A program made the position numbers and the translations under genes. Below are positions 10,334-20,412 of a stretch of DNA of 64,000 nucleotides, one piece after another (position 1 is the stretch's first letter; each line of letters starts with the position of its first letter). The stretch spans positions 1-64,000 of the forward strand of contig JAFRTJ010000023.1 in NCBI GenBank assembly GCA_017427185.1, written 5' to 3'. The notes under the pieces are model-generated. The model was not told the origin of the DNA, did no database searches, and was given only the letters and a program-made list of their open reading frames with translations. This stretch comes from Bacteroidaceae bacterium. GTDB lineage: Bacteria; Bacteroidota; Bacteroidia; Bacteroidales; Bacteroidaceae.

Positions 10334-11413
10334 ATGGACAAATCTTTAATCTCTGGCCTGAAGAGAGAAAACTTTCAGGCAAAAGTTCAGGGAAAAGAAA
10401 CAGACCTCTTCACCCTGACGAACGACAATGGTGTGGAAATAAGTATCACCAACTATGGGGGTACTATCGTAGCCATTATGGTGCCCGACAAAGACGGGAA
10501 TATGGCGAATGTCATCCAGGGACATGACAACATCAACGATTGTATCAACAGTAGCGAACCCTTCTTGAGTACATTGATCGGCCGCTATGGCAACCGCATT
10601 CGGAAAGGACGCTTCACCATGAATGGAAAGGAATACAGCCTTGCCATCAACAATGGCCCCAACCATCTGCATGGCGGCCCTACCGGTTTTCATGCCCGCG
10701 TGTGGGATGCTGAGCAAATCAACGACCATGAACTCGTCCTGCGCTACATTTCCCCATATTACGAAGAAGGCTTCCCTGGCGAGCTTCATATGGCCGTGAA
10801 ATTTTCACTGACAGAAGTTAACGAACTGATCATTGATTATCGAGGCACAACCAATAAAAAGACCGTGGTAAACATGACAAGTCATGGTTTCTTCTCCCTC
10901 TCTGGCATAGGTAACCCCACTCCATCTGCAATGAACAACATCTGCCAAATCAATGCAGATTACTACGTTCCCATTGACGAAACAAGTATCCCTACAGGAG
11001 AGATCCTGAAAGTGGAAGGTACTCCCTTTGATTTCCGCACTCCCCATGCTGTTAGCGACAACATAGATGCAGACGATCAGCAAATCAAGAATGGTGCTGG
11101 CTACGATCACTGCTACGTACTCAACAAGCGCGAACCTGGCGAACTAAGTTTCGCTGCAAAAATAGTAGAGCCTAACAGCAAAAGAAGCATGGAAGTCTAC
11201 ACCACGGAACCTGGTGTACAATTCTACAGCGACAATTGGGCTGATGGCATCAAGGGTCAGCAAGGTGCCGTCTTTGGGCGTCGCAGTGCTCTATGTTTCG
11301 AGGCTCAGCATTTCCCAGACTCACCCAATAAGCCTCACTTCCCAAGTGTTTTCCTGAAACCTGGGCAGATCTATACCCAAAAGACCATTTACAAATTTGG
11401 CGTAGAGAAGTAA
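10334..11413 (+). CDS. Galactose mutarotase (aldose 1-epimerase)
   Basis: A 359-aa cytoplasmic enzyme that interconverts alpha and beta anomers of galactose or glucose, supplying the alpha form to galactokinase. The family motifs are visible: NHLHGG with its substrate-binding His, the catalytic His in NMTSHGFFSLSG, and CFEAQHFPDSPN, whose Glu is the catalytic base. No signal peptide was seen. It is the first gene of a galM-permease-galK operon behind its own promoter. The start gives MDKSLISGLKRENF. Confidence 0.94.
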   Translation: MDKSLISGLKRENFQAKVQGKETDLFTLTNDNGVEISITNYGGTIVAIMVPDKDGNMANVIQGHDNINDCINSSEPFLSTLIGRYGNRIRKGRFTMNGKEYSLAINNGPNHLHGGPTGFHARVWDAEQINDHELVLRYISPYYEEGFPGELHMAVKFSLTEVNELIIDYRGTTNKKTVVNMTSHGFFSLSGIGNPTPSAMNNICQINADYYVPIDETSIPTGEILKVEGTPFDFRTPHAVSDNIDADDQQIKNGAGYDHCYVLNKREPGELSFAAKIVEPNSKRSMEVYTTEPGVQFYSDNWADGIKGQQGAVFGRRSALCFEAQHFPDSPNKPHFPSVFLKPGQIYTQKTIYKFGVEK

Positions 11414-11455
11414 TTCAGCAAAATTATTTATAAACTAACAATAAATCAAAACAAA

Positions 11456-12745
11456 ATGACTCAAGAAAAGAAAAACGGCAACCTTATTGCCATTGTCACA
11501 ATGTGTTTCATCTTCGCGATGATTTCATTCGTAACCAACATGGCCGCACCATTTGGCACCATTTGGAAGAACCAGTATGAATGGGCAGGTATGACTGGCA
11601 ACCTGATGAACTTCCTAGCTTATCTGTTCATGGGTATTCCTGCAGGTAAGATGCTCATCAAGGTTGGTTACAAGAAGACCACTCTGATTGCTTTGGCAGT
11701 TGGCTTCATCGGCATCTGCATCCAGTACCTCTCCAGCTTCGAGTTCTTGCAGGGCTCTGCCATCTACGTTTATCTGCTTGGCGCTTTCGTTTGCGGTTTC
11801 TGCGTATGTATGCTTAACACTGTAGTAAACCCCATGCTGAACCTCCTTGGCGGTGGTGGAAACAAAGGTAACCAACTCATTCAGACAGGTGGAACCCTGA
11901 ACTCTCTGACAGGAACGCTGACTCCTCTGCTGGTAGGTGCCCTCGTAGGTACAGTGACTGACAAAACAGCTATGTCCGATGTGTCTCCTCTCCTCTTCAT
12001 TGCTATGGCAGTCTTCGGCATTGCATTCATCATCATTGCTAGCCTCTCCATTCCAGAACCCGCACAGGAACGCAACACCAAGGTTTACGAACACAGCGCA
12101 TGGAATTTCCGTCACTTCGTATTGGGTGCGATTGCTATCTTCTTCTATGTTGGTATCGAGATTGGTATTCCTGCACAGGTTATTTTCTATCTCTCTGATG
12201 CCACTGAGAAAGGTGCTGGTATTGCAGTGAACGGAGCCGCCATTGGTGGTGCTATTGCTGCCATTTACTGGTTGCTTATGATGGTAGGCCGCTTCAGCAG
12301 CACATTGGTGTCAGGCAAAATCAGTAGCCGCACACAAATGATTACCATGAGCACTATTGCCATCGCTCTGATTCTCATTGCCATCTTCATCCCCAAGAGC
12401 ACCACTATCAGTATGCCTGGCTATAGCGCAGCCGATGGTTTCGCTATGTTCCAGGTTCCTCTGAGCTGTCTGTTCCTCGTTCTTTGCGGTATGTGCACCA
12501 GCATCATGTGGGGTTGCATCTTCAATCTGGCAGTAGAAGGACTAGGCAAATATACTGAGCAGGCTTCTGGTATCTTCATGATGCTCGTAGTCGGCGGTGG
12601 AGTGATGCCTTGGATTCAGGAGCAAATCGCCAAGGCAGCAGGTTACATGAACAGCTACTGGCTGGTTATTGCCATGCTCGTCTACATGCTCTACTATAGC
12701 CTCATTGGTTGCAAGAATGTAAACAAAGACATTCCCGTTGAGTAA
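11456..12745 (+). CDS. MFS sugar permease (FucP/GluP-like, probable galactose or glucose uptake)
   Basis: A 429-aa integral membrane protein with about 12 hydrophobic helices. The sequence GKMLIKVGYKKTT between helices 2 and 3 and the segment with NTVVNPMLNLLGGGG are typical of the FHS branch of the major facilitator superfamily, which takes up fucose, glucose or galactose with protons. Position between galM and galK argues for galactose and/or glucose. The substrate cannot be fixed from sequence alone. Confidence 0.85.
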   Translation: MTQEKKNGNLIAIVTMCFIFAMISFVTNMAAPFGTIWKNQYEWAGMTGNLMNFLAYLFMGIPAGKMLIKVGYKKTTLIALAVGFIGICIQYLSSFEFLQGSAIYVYLLGAFVCGFCVCMLNTVVNPMLNLLGGGGNKGNQLIQTGGTLNSLTGTLTPLLVGALVGTVTDKTAMSDVSPLLFIAMAVFGIAFIIIASLSIPEPAQERNTKVYEHSAWNFRHFVLGAIAIFFYVGIEIGIPAQVIFYLSDATEKGAGIAVNGAAIGGAIAAIYWLLMMVGRFSSTLVSGKISSRTQMITMSTIAIALILIAIFIPKSTTISMPGYSAADGFAMFQVPLSCLFLVLCGMCTSIMWGCIFNLAVEGLGKYTEQASGIFMMLVVGGGVMPWIQEQIAKAAGYMNSYWLVIAMLVYMLYYSLIGCKNVNKDIPVE

Positions 12746-12785
12746 TATTTAATCCTTATAAAGACAAGATAAAATCGTTTAAATC

Positions 12786-13946
12786 ATGAAATTGACAATT
12801 GATGACGTTCGTAGTCGCTTCATAAAGCACTTTGATGGCACAACAGGTTCTGTATATGCTTCCCCTGGTCGCATCAACCTGATTGGAGAGCACACTGATT
12901 ACAATAACGGATATGTATTTCCTGGCGCAGTTGAGCAAGGAATCATCGCAGAGATCAAGCCTAACGGCACACGCAATGTACGTGCTTACTCGATTGACCT
13001 GAAGGATTATACAGAGTTCTCCTTGGACGACGAGAAAGGTCCTTCTGCATCCTGGGCTCGCTATATCTACGGCGTATGCCGCGAGATGATGGCATTGGAT
13101 GTACCCGTTCAGGGATTCAATACCGCATTTGCTGGTGATGTCCCATTGGGCGCAGGCATGAGTTCATCTGCAGCTCTTGAGAGCACCTTCGCTTTTGCTT
13201 TGAACGATCTGTTTGGTGACAACAAGATTGAAAAAATGGAGTTGGCACGTGTTGGACAGCGCACTGAGCACAAGTATGTTGGCGTAAATTGCGGTATCAT
13301 GGATCAAGCCATTAGCGTATTGGGAAAGAAAGGTAGTTTGTTGCGTCTGGATTGCCGCAGTGGCGAATATGAATACTTCCCTTGGAATCCCAAGGGGTAT
13401 CAATTGGTATTGGTCAACAGTCAAGTAAAACACACCTTGGCAGGTAGTCCCTACAACGAGCGTCGTCTTGCATGCGAAAGAACCGCTTCTGTCATTGCAA
13501 AGAAGCATCCAGAGGTAAAATCTCTTCGCGACGCCAACTACGAAATGCTTGAAGAGGTTAAGCCTGAGATTACAGATGAAGAGTACCGCCGTTCACGTTA
13601 TGTAATTGGTGAAATTGACCGTGTACTGAAGGTTTGTGATGCTCTGCAGAAAGACGATTACGAGACAGTTGGTCAGATGATGTACGAAACCCACTATGGC
13701 CTAAGCAAAGAATACGAGGTAAGTTGCGAAGAATTGGATTTCCTCAACGACATCGCTAAAGAAGAGGGCGTAACCGGTTCCCGTATCATGGGCGGTGGCT
13801 TTGGTGGCTGCACAATCAACCTGATAGCTGACGAATTGGTTGCCAACTTCAAGAAAGTAGTTTCCAAGAAATTTGAGGAAAAATATGGCAAGAAACCTAT
13901 CCTGATAGATGTAGTTATCGGTGACGGGTCTCGCAAACTCTGTTAA
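12786..13946 (+). CDS. Galactokinase
   Basis: A 386-aa GHMP kinase that phosphorylates alpha-galactose at C1, the entry step of the Leloir pathway. GRINLIGEHTDYN (28-40) is the galactokinase signature, PLGAGMSSSAALE is the GHMP ATP-binding motif, and GGGFGGCTI is the third motif. Length is normal. It closes the operon; a strong hairpin terminator follows at 14002-14035. galT and galE are not in this window. Confidence 0.96.
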   Translation: MKLTIDDVRSRFIKHFDGTTGSVYASPGRINLIGEHTDYNNGYVFPGAVEQGIIAEIKPNGTRNVRAYSIDLKDYTEFSLDDEKGPSASWARYIYGVCREMMALDVPVQGFNTAFAGDVPLGAGMSSSAALESTFAFALNDLFGDNKIEKMELARVGQRTEHKYVGVNCGIMDQAISVLGKKGSLLRLDCRSGEYEYFPWNPKGYQLVLVNSQVKHTLAGSPYNERRLACERTASVIAKKHPEVKSLRDANYEMLEEVKPEITDEEYRRSRYVIGEIDRVLKVCDALQKDDYETVGQMMYETHYGLSKEYEVSCEELDFLNDIAKEEGVTGSRIMGGGFGGCTINLIADELVANFKKVVSKKFEEKYGKKPILIDVVIGDGSRKLC

Positions 13947-14001
13947 AAACCTTATATTATTCAATCCTACTTGTTAGTATAATATAATAAGGTAAAAGAT
14001 T

Positions 14002-14035
14002 CCCCTCTAGGAGGCTTCCTACGAGGGGATTTTTT
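14002..14035 (+). terminator. Rho-independent terminator after galK
   Basis: CCCCTC plus TAGGA pair with TCCTA and GAGGGG around a short loop, with one bulged C, and are followed by a run of six T. This separates the galactose and arabinose operons. Confidence 0.85.
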
Positions 14036-14062
14036 ATGTTATACAACATACAACGAATAAAA

Positions 14063-14107
14063 AGTGTAAAAGATACACTCATTATCAAATATATTTGTGT
14101 ACATTTG
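14063..14107 (+). promoter_or_regulatory. Arabinose operon promoter with candidate AraR operator
   Basis: A perfect dyad AGTGTA-N5-TACACT (14063-14079) lies just upstream of two overlapping candidate -7 boxes, TATATTTG (14090-14097) and TACATTTG (14100-14107). The dyad would cover the -33 region, a good place for a repressor. AraR encoded in the operon is the obvious candidate ligand-responsive binder; this is inference. Confidence 0.5.
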
Positions 14108-14149
14108 TAGCAATAAACAACAAAAACAACCATCTATAACCAATCAACA

Positions 14150-15847
14150 ATGACTTTATTAAACGTTTTTGCCTGGCAAGACTGGAGCGTTATCGCTCTC
14201 TTTGGCTTGCTGATGATAGGCATTGTGGTCTATGTGACCAAACAGAAAAATGAGAGTTCAGGAGATTATTTTCTCGATGGAAGAAATGCCACTTGGCTAG
14301 CCATCGGTACCAGTCTTTTTGCTTCGAATATCGGATCTGAGCATTTGATTGGTTTGGCAGGTAGTGGAGCTGCAAGTGGAATGGCTATGGCACACTGGGA
14401 AATCCAAGGGTGGATGATCCTGATTTTGGCATGGGTTTTCGTTCCTTTTTATGAAAGGAGTCAAGTCATGACAATGCCTGAGTTCCTGGAACGCCGCTAC
14501 AACAGTGCCAGCCGCAGTATTCTGACAGGTATCTCCATCATCAGTTACGTGATGACAAAAGTTGCCGTCACGGTGTACGCAGGAGGTTTGGTCTTCCAAC
14601 AAGTGTTCGGTATCAAGGAAATGTGGGGCATAGATTTCTTCTGGATCGCTGCTATAGGACTGGTCATCATTACGGCCATCTATACAATCCTAGGCGGTAT
14701 GAAAAGTGTGCTCTACACCAGCGTACTTCAAACTCCTATCCTACTCTTAGGTTCAGCCATCATTCTTTTCCTTGGCTTCAAGGCACTGGGTGGATGGGAT
14801 CAGATGATGCAAGCTTGCGATGTCACCCCCAATTACGAAGGTGCTACAGGTACCATGATTCACCTGATGCGAAGCAATGATGATCCTCAGTATCCTTGGT
14901 TTGGTGCTCTCATCTGTAGTGCTGTCATTGGATTCTGGTATTGGTGTACCGATCAGTTCATCGTTCAACGTGTTCTCTCTGGAAAAGATGAGCAACAGGC
15001 TCGTCGCGGTGCCATTTTTGGTGCTTACCTCAAAATGTTCCCCGTATTTCTTTTCCTCATTCCTGGCATGATAGCTTTTGCTATGGCACAGAAGAATATT
15101 GTAATCAATGGTGAAGTTTTCCAACTCAGCACACCAGACGCTGCTTTCCCCACTCTTGTAGCAAAATTGTTACCTGCAGGTGTAAAGGGACTTGTTGTAT
15201 GTGGTATTTTAGCTGCCCTGATGTCTTCTTTGGCATCTCTCTTTAATAGTTCTGCTATGCTCTATACCATTGACTTTCACAAGCGCGTTTTCCCCAATAC
15301 AAGCGAGAAGAGACTTGTTGTGGTTGGTCAGATTGCTACTGTAGTTATCGTTATTTTAGGCATTTTGTGGATTCCTGTAATGCGCAGCGTAGGTGACGTC
15401 CTTTACAACTATCTTCAGGATGTCCAGAGTGTTCTGGCTCCGGGTATTGCCAGCGCTTTCCTGTTGGGTATCTGCTGGAAGCGGACCTCTGCTCAAGGTG
15501 GTATGTGGGGACTCATCTCCGGTTTGGCTATTGGTATCACACGTTTGGGTGCTAAAGTTTATTACACCAATGTTTCCGAGGCACCTCAGACTCTCTTCAA
15601 AAGTATTTTCTATGATATCAACTGGTTGTTCTTCAGTGGATGGATGTTGTTGGTATGCTGCATTATCGTAATTGTAGTCAGTCTCTGCACCAAAGCTCCT
15701 GATGAGGACAAGATACGTGGTCTCGTCTTCGGTACTGCTACCCCAGAACAGAAGGAGCAAACTCGCAAGAGTTGGAACAAATGGGATGTCATCAATACTT
15801 GTATCATCCTGAGCCTAACAGCTCTTTTCTACTGGTATTTCTGGTAA
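14150..15847 (+). CDS. Sodium/solute symporter (SSS family), probable L-arabinose transporter
   Basis: A 565-aa inner-membrane protein with about 14 hydrophobic helices. SLFASNIGSEHLIGLAGSG is the conserved sodium/sugar symporter motif of SGLT-type proteins, and GDYFLDGRNATWLAIG precedes it as usual. As first gene of the araR-araD-araA-kinase operon it most likely carries arabinose or arabinose-containing sugars in with Na+. The same gene order is known from the Bacteroides arabinose locus. Only 7 bp separate it from araR. Confidence 0.88.
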   Translation: MTLLNVFAWQDWSVIALFGLLMIGIVVYVTKQKNESSGDYFLDGRNATWLAIGTSLFASNIGSEHLIGLAGSGAASGMAMAHWEIQGWMILILAWVFVPFYERSQVMTMPEFLERRYNSASRSILTGISIISYVMTKVAVTVYAGGLVFQQVFGIKEMWGIDFFWIAAIGLVIITAIYTILGGMKSVLYTSVLQTPILLLGSAIILFLGFKALGGWDQMMQACDVTPNYEGATGTMIHLMRSNDDPQYPWFGALICSAVIGFWYWCTDQFIVQRVLSGKDEQQARRGAIFGAYLKMFPVFLFLIPGMIAFAMAQKNIVINGEVFQLSTPDAAFPTLVAKLLPAGVKGLVVCGILAALMSSLASLFNSSAMLYTIDFHKRVFPNTSEKRLVVVGQIATVVIVILGILWIPVMRSVGDVLYNYLQDVQSVLAPGIASAFLLGICWKRTSAQGGMWGLISGLAIGITRLGAKVYYTNVSEAPQTLFKSIFYDINWLFFSGWMLLVCCIIVIVVSLCTKAPDEDKIRGLVFGTATPEQKEQTRKSWNKWDVINTCIILSLTALFYWYFW

Positions 15848-15854
15848 TTAAACA

Positions 15855-16547
15855 ATGACTCAAAAGGCGAGAGAATATTATAAGGATAATCCGCAATTCT
15901 ACGTAGCAGTAGATTGTATTATCTTCGCTTTCGAGAATGACGAATTGCAGGTGCTCTTGCAGCAGCGAAATTTCGAGCCTTTCCGTGGCGAGAAGACTCT
16001 CTTGGGAGGCTTTCTTCAGGCTGGAGAGAGTTTGGAGGAGGCTGTACAACGCGTGCTTCGAATTCACACAGGACTTACTAACATCTATATGGAGCAAGTA
16101 GGCACATTCAGTGCACTCGACCGTGACCCTGGTGCACGAGTGATTTCCACTGCCTACTATGCTCTCATCAACAAGAATCTGTATGATTCAACTCTTCTCA
16201 AGGAGTACAATGGAGAATGGGTCAGCACAAATCATCTGCCCAGCATTCATTTCGATCATACAAAGATGATAGAACAAGCCCGTGAGCAACTCCGTCGTAA
16301 GATTTCATTCTCTCCCGTAGGTTTCAATCTTCTTCCTCCCAGCTTCACTTTAGCTCAGTTGCAACGACTATACGAGGTCATTCTAGGGCAAGAAATTGAC
16401 AAACGAAATTTTCGAAAACGTGTTAGCGAGATGCAATTCATCGAGAAAACGGGGATGATAGATAAAGTATCCTCTCGCAGAGGAGCCAGCCTATTCCATT
16501 TCAATATGGAAAAATACAATATGACACATGAATTCAAATTGAAATAA
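15855..16547 (+). CDS. Nudix-type transcriptional regulator AraR
   Basis: A 230-aa regulator with an N-terminal Nudix-like sensor (about 12-150) and a C-terminal winged-helix domain (about 155-230, ending around KVSSRRGASLFHFN). The Nudix box is dead: from Gly52 the spacing is kept, but the three Glu of REUxEE are Val67, Ile70 and His71, so it should bind a ligand rather than hydrolyse a nucleotide. In Bacteroides, AraR of this kind is an arabinose-responsive repressor. It is encoded inside the operon it should control. Confidence 0.88.
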   Translation: MTQKAREYYKDNPQFYVAVDCIIFAFENDELQVLLQQRNFEPFRGEKTLLGGFLQAGESLEEAVQRVLRIHTGLTNIYMEQVGTFSALDRDPGARVISTAYYALINKNLYDSTLLKEYNGEWVSTNHLPSIHFDHTKMIEQAREQLRRKISFSPVGFNLLPPSFTLAQLQRLYEVILGQEIDKRNFRKRVSEMQFIEKTGMIDKVSSRRGASLFHFNMEKYNMTHEFKLK

Positions 16548-16556
16548 AAGCAAGAT

Positions 16557-17252
16557 ATGTTGGAAGATCTCAAGGAAAAAGTGTTTCAAGCCAATTTGGA
16601 ATTGGTACGCCAAGGATTAGTCATCTTCACCTGGGGCAACGTTTCAGGCATCGACCGCCAGAAAGGGGTAGTTGTAATCAAACCCAGTGGAGTTGATTAT
16701 GACAAGATGAAAGCAAGCGATATGGTCGTGGTCAATCTCGAAACAGGAGCTGTAGTGGAGGGTGATCTTAATCCTAGTAGTGACACACCCACCCACTTGG
16801 TTCTATACCGCGCTTTCCCAAACATTCAAGGAGTCGTGCATACACATAGCACATATGCTACAGCATGGGCACAAGCAGGACGTGATATTCCAAATATCGG
16901 CACCACGCATGCTGACTATTTCTACAAGGACATTCCTTGCACTACAGACATGACTGCCAAAGAGGTGAATGGACAATATGAATTAGAGACTGGCAACGTC
17001 ATCGTCCAACGTTTCCAGGGTATTAATCCCGACCACACACCTGGAGTCCTTGTTAAAAACCATGGTCCATTTAGTTGGGGGACTTCTCCTGCAAATGCTG
17101 TTTACAATGCCAAGGTAATGGAGCAATGTGCCAAGATGGCTTTCATTAGTCTTAGTATCAATCCTGAAACTACGATGAATCCATTCCTCATCGAAAAACA
17201 TTATATGCGCAAGCATGGTCCAAATGCATATTATGGACAAAAGAAAATTTAA
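16557..17252 (+). CDS. L-ribulose-5-phosphate 4-epimerase
   Basis: A 231-aa class II aldolase-fold enzyme that converts L-ribulose 5-phosphate to D-xylulose 5-phosphate, the last step of arabinose catabolism. Zinc ligands are visible as His95 and His97 in VVHTHSTYA and His169 in [19 protein letters not shown] contributes to the active site. Length matches AraD rather than fuculose aldolase (about 215). It lies 9 bp after araR and 24 bp before araA. Confidence 0.94.
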   Translation: MLEDLKEKVFQANLELVRQGLVIFTWGNVSGIDRQKGVVVIKPSGVDYDKMKASDMVVVNLETGAVVEGDLNPSSDTPTHLVLYRAFPNIQGVVHTHSTYATAWAQAGRDIPNIGTTHADYFYKDIPCTTDMTAKEVNGQYELETGNVIVQRFQGINPDHTPGVLVKNHGPFSWGTSPANAVYNAKVMEQCAKMAFISLSINPETTMNPFLIEKHYMRKHGPNAYYGQKKI

Positions 17253-17276
17253 TTTTTAACGAAAATATCCAATCAC

Positions 17277-18812
17277 ATGTACAACAATTATGAACTATGG
17301 TGGGTAACTGGTGCACAGTTGCTCTACGGAGGTGAAACCGTAAAAATCGTTGACGGACACTCACAAAAGATGGTAGCAGGTCTTAATGAAAGTGGCAATA
17401 TCCCTGTTAAGATTGTATACAAAGGTACTGCTAATAGCAGCCGTGAGGTAGAAACTATCATGAAGGCTGCAACCAACGATGACAAATGTATTGGTGTCAT
17501 CACATGGATGCATACATTCTCTCCCGCAAAAATGTGGATTAAGGGTTTGCAAGCTCTCCAGAAACCTCTACTCCATTTCCATACTCAATACAACGAACAA
17601 ATTCCTTGGGACACGATGGACATGGACTTCATGAACCTCAACCAAAGTGCTCATGGCGATCGCGAGTTTGGTCACATCTGTGCTCATTTGCGCAAACCTC
17701 GCAAAGTAGTTTCTGGCTATTGGAAGGATCAAAAAGTACAGAAGCATATTGCGGTATGGTCCCGCGTAGCTGCTGCTTGGGCAGATGCTCATGATATGCG
17801 AATCCTACGCTTTGGAGATCAGATGAACAATGTAGCCGTAACAGATGGTGACAAAGTGGAAGCAGAAGTTCGCTTGGGCTACCATGTTGATTATTATCCC
17901 GTTTCTTCTCTGATGGAGTATTACAAGAAGGTGACCGAAAGTGAGGCAGATGAACTTGTAGAAGAATACAAGAAACTCTATACTGTCCAGATAGGAGCAT
18001 GCGACGAGAAGATTTACTGGGAGAAAGTAAAGAACAGCGCTAAAGCAGAAATTGCTATCCGCCGTGTTCTCAAAGACGAGGGTGCAAAAGGTTTCACTAC
18101 CAACTTCGACGATTTGGGTGGAGCTGACGTGAATGATCCCAATTTCTTAGGTTTTGACCAGATTCCAGGTCTTGCTTCTCAGCGTTTAATGGCTGAAGGG
18201 TACGGTTTTGGTGCAGAAGGTGATTGGAAAACAGCTGCCATGTACCGCATGGTATGGGTAATGAGCCAAGGAATGGAGAAAGGTTGTTCCTTCCTCGAGG
18301 ACTACACACTCAACTTCGATGGCGAGAACTCAGCCATCCTGCAGTCTCACATGCTTGAAATATGCCCTTTGATTGCAGCCAACAAACCTCGACTCGAGGT
18401 CCACTTCCTGGGTATCGGTATCCGCAAGAGCCAAACCGCTCGCCTCGTATTTGATTCAAAAACAGGAGATGGAGTTACCGCAACAATTATAGATCTAGGC
18501 AATCGTTTCCGCTTAATCGTAAACGATGTGAAGTGTATTGCTCCAAAACCACTTCCCAAGTTGCCTGTTGCCAATGCTCTCTGGATTCCTCAACCTAACT
18601 TCGAAGTGGGTACCGAAGCATGGATTCTTGCAGGTGGAACTCACCATAGCGCAATGTCCTACGATATATCGCCTGAATACTGGGAAGATTTTGCGGAGAT
18701 TGCTGGTATCGAGATGATTCATATCAACAAGGCAACCACGATTCCCGAAATCAAGAAGGAACTTCGCATGAACGAGGTTTATTATCTGTTGAACCGCGCT
18801 GTACAGATGTAG
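17277..18812 (+). CDS. L-arabinose isomerase
   Basis: A 511-aa enzyme that isomerises L-arabinose to L-ribulose. The N-terminus MYNNYELWWVTGAQLLYGGE, the segment WMHTFSPAKMWIKGL and EGYGFGAEGDWKTAA (with active-site Glu) are characteristic; the Mn2+-binding His residues are in the MLEICPLIA and GTHHSAMS regions. Length is normal. The next gene starts 4 bp downstream. Confidence 0.96.
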   Translation: MYNNYELWWVTGAQLLYGGETVKIVDGHSQKMVAGLNESGNIPVKIVYKGTANSSREVETIMKAATNDDKCIGVITWMHTFSPAKMWIKGLQALQKPLLHFHTQYNEQIPWDTMDMDFMNLNQSAHGDREFGHICAHLRKPRKVVSGYWKDQKVQKHIAVWSRVAAAWADAHDMRILRFGDQMNNVAVTDGDKVEAEVRLGYHVDYYPVSSLMEYYKKVTESEADELVEEYKKLYTVQIGACDEKIYWEKVKNSAKAEIAIRRVLKDEGAKGFTTNFDDLGGADVNDPNFLGFDQIPGLASQRLMAEGYGFGAEGDWKTAAMYRMVWVMSQGMEKGCSFLEDYTLNFDGENSAILQSHMLEICPLIAANKPRLEVHFLGIGIRKSQTARLVFDSKTGDGVTATIIDLGNRFRLIVNDVKCIAPKPLPKLPVANALWIPQPNFEVGTEAWILAGGTHHSAMSYDISPEYWEDFAEIAGIEMIHINKATTIPEIKKELRMNEVYYLLNRAVQM

Positions 18813-18816
18813 TCCC

Positions 18817-20409
18817 ATGAATGCCAAAGAAACTATTCAGAACGGGTTGTCGGTTCTCGGAATTGAATTTGGTTCAACCCGCATCAAGGCTGTCCTCATC
18901 AACCAGAACAATGAGCCTATCGCACAAGGAAGCCATGAATGGGAAAACCAGTTGGTCGATAACCTTTGGACCTACAGTATTGATGCTATTTGGAGAGGTT
19001 TACAGGATTGTTATGCCGACCTTCGTACCAATGTAATGCAAAAATATGGAATCGAGATCGAGAATCTGGCAGCCATTGGTATAAGTGCCATGATGCACGG
19101 ATATATGGCCTTCCATGGAGATGATATCTTGGTTCCTTTCCGCACTTGGCGCAACACGAACACAGGTAAGGCAGCAAACAAGTTATCAACTCTTTTCAAC
19201 TACAACATTCCTCTGCGCTGGAGCATTTCTCATCTCTACCAATGCATCCTAGATAATGAGGAGCATGTTCAGAATATCGATTTCCTGACAACCTTGGCCG
19301 GCTATATTCACTGGCAGATTACAGGAATGCGTGTGTTGGGCGTGGGAGATGCATCAGGTATGATTCCTGTGGATCCTGCTACCAAGACCTATGATGCAGA
19401 AATGGTGAAAAAGTTTGATCAGCTGATTGCTCCCAAGGGTTACAGCTGGAAACTTTTGGAAATTCTGCCTCAAGTTCTAGTTGCTGGAGAAAATGCCGGT
19501 TTCTTAACGGAAGAAGGCGCACGCCGTCTTGACCCTTCAGGTCATCTGCATTCTGGTATTCCCGTTTGTCCTCCTGAAGGAGACGCAGGAACAGGCATGG
19601 TTGCCACAAATGCTGTGAAGCAACGTACAGGCAACGTGTCAGCTGGCACGTCCTCTTTCTCCATGATTGTATTGGAGAAACCTCTCTCCAAACCCCATGA
19701 AATGATAGATCTTGTCACAACCCCAGACGGAAGCCTGGTTGCCATGGTACATTGCAACAATTGCACTTCTGATATCAACGCGTGGGTCAAAATCTTCCGT
19801 GAGTTTCAAGAATGGATGGGCATGCCTGTCATAGATATGGGACAACTGTACACGCAACTCTTTAACATAGCCCTTCAGGGTGATTCTGATTGCGGTGGCA
19901 TTCTTTCCTATAACTACATCTCAGGCGAGCCTGTCACTGGACTTGCTGATGGACGCCCCCTTTTCGTACGTTCTGCTAATGACAAGTTCACACTTGCCAA
20001 TTTCATGCGCGCTCATCTCTATGGAGCCATTAGTGTGCTGAAGTTTGGAAACGATATACTGCTCAAGGAAGAAAAGGTTCGTGTTGATCGCATAACAGGT
20101 CATGGTGGCTATTTTACCACTCCTGGCGTTGGCCAACGCATGCTGGCTGCTGCTCTTAACTCTCCTATCTCTACCATGGAGACTGCTGGTGAGGGGGGAG
20201 CATGGGGTATTGCCTTACTGGCCGCCTATTTGGTACGCAATCCGGATAATCTTTCCTTAGCCGACTATCTCGATCAGGTAGTTTTCGCTGGCAATACTGG
20301 TGTTGAAGTCTCACCCACCCCAGAAGAGGTTGCGGGATTCAATGCATACCTTGAAAATTACAAAGCAGGACTCCCCATCGAACAAATTGCTGTTCAAGTC
20401 AAGAAATAA
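18817..20409 (+). CDS. FGGY-family carbohydrate kinase, probable L-ribulokinase
   Basis: A 530-aa kinase of the ASKHA fold. VLGIEFGSTRIKAVLINQ is the N-terminal phosphate-1 motif, and GNVSAGTSSFSMIV with AGEGGAWGIALLAAY belong to the C-terminal ATP domain. By sequence type it is closer to xylulokinases than to the classical E. coli AraB, but its place after araA implies phosphorylation of L-ribulose to L-ribulose 5-phosphate. The catalytic Asp probably lies in PPEGDAGTG. A hairpin cluster follows before transketolase. Confidence 0.85.
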   Translation: MNAKETIQNGLSVLGIEFGSTRIKAVLINQNNEPIAQGSHEWENQLVDNLWTYSIDAIWRGLQDCYADLRTNVMQKYGIEIENLAAIGISAMMHGYMAFHGDDILVPFRTWRNTNTGKAANKLSTLFNYNIPLRWSISHLYQCILDNEEHVQNIDFLTTLAGYIHWQITGMRVLGVGDASGMIPVDPATKTYDAEMVKKFDQLIAPKGYSWKLLEILPQVLVAGENAGFLTEEGARRLDPSGHLHSGIPVCPPEGDAGTGMVATNAVKQRTGNVSAGTSSFSMIVLEKPLSKPHEMIDLVTTPDGSLVAMVHCNNCTSDINAWVKIFREFQEWMGMPVIDMGQLYTQLFNIALQGDSDCGGILSYNYISGEPVTGLADGRPLFVRSANDKFTLANFMRAHLYGAISVLKFGNDILLKEEKVRVDRITGHGGYFTTPGVGQRMLAAALNSPISTMETAGEGGAWGIALLAAYLVRNPDNLSLADYLDQVVFAGNTGVEVSPTPEEVAGFNAYLENYKAGLPIEQIAVQVKK

Positions 20410-20412
20410 GGA

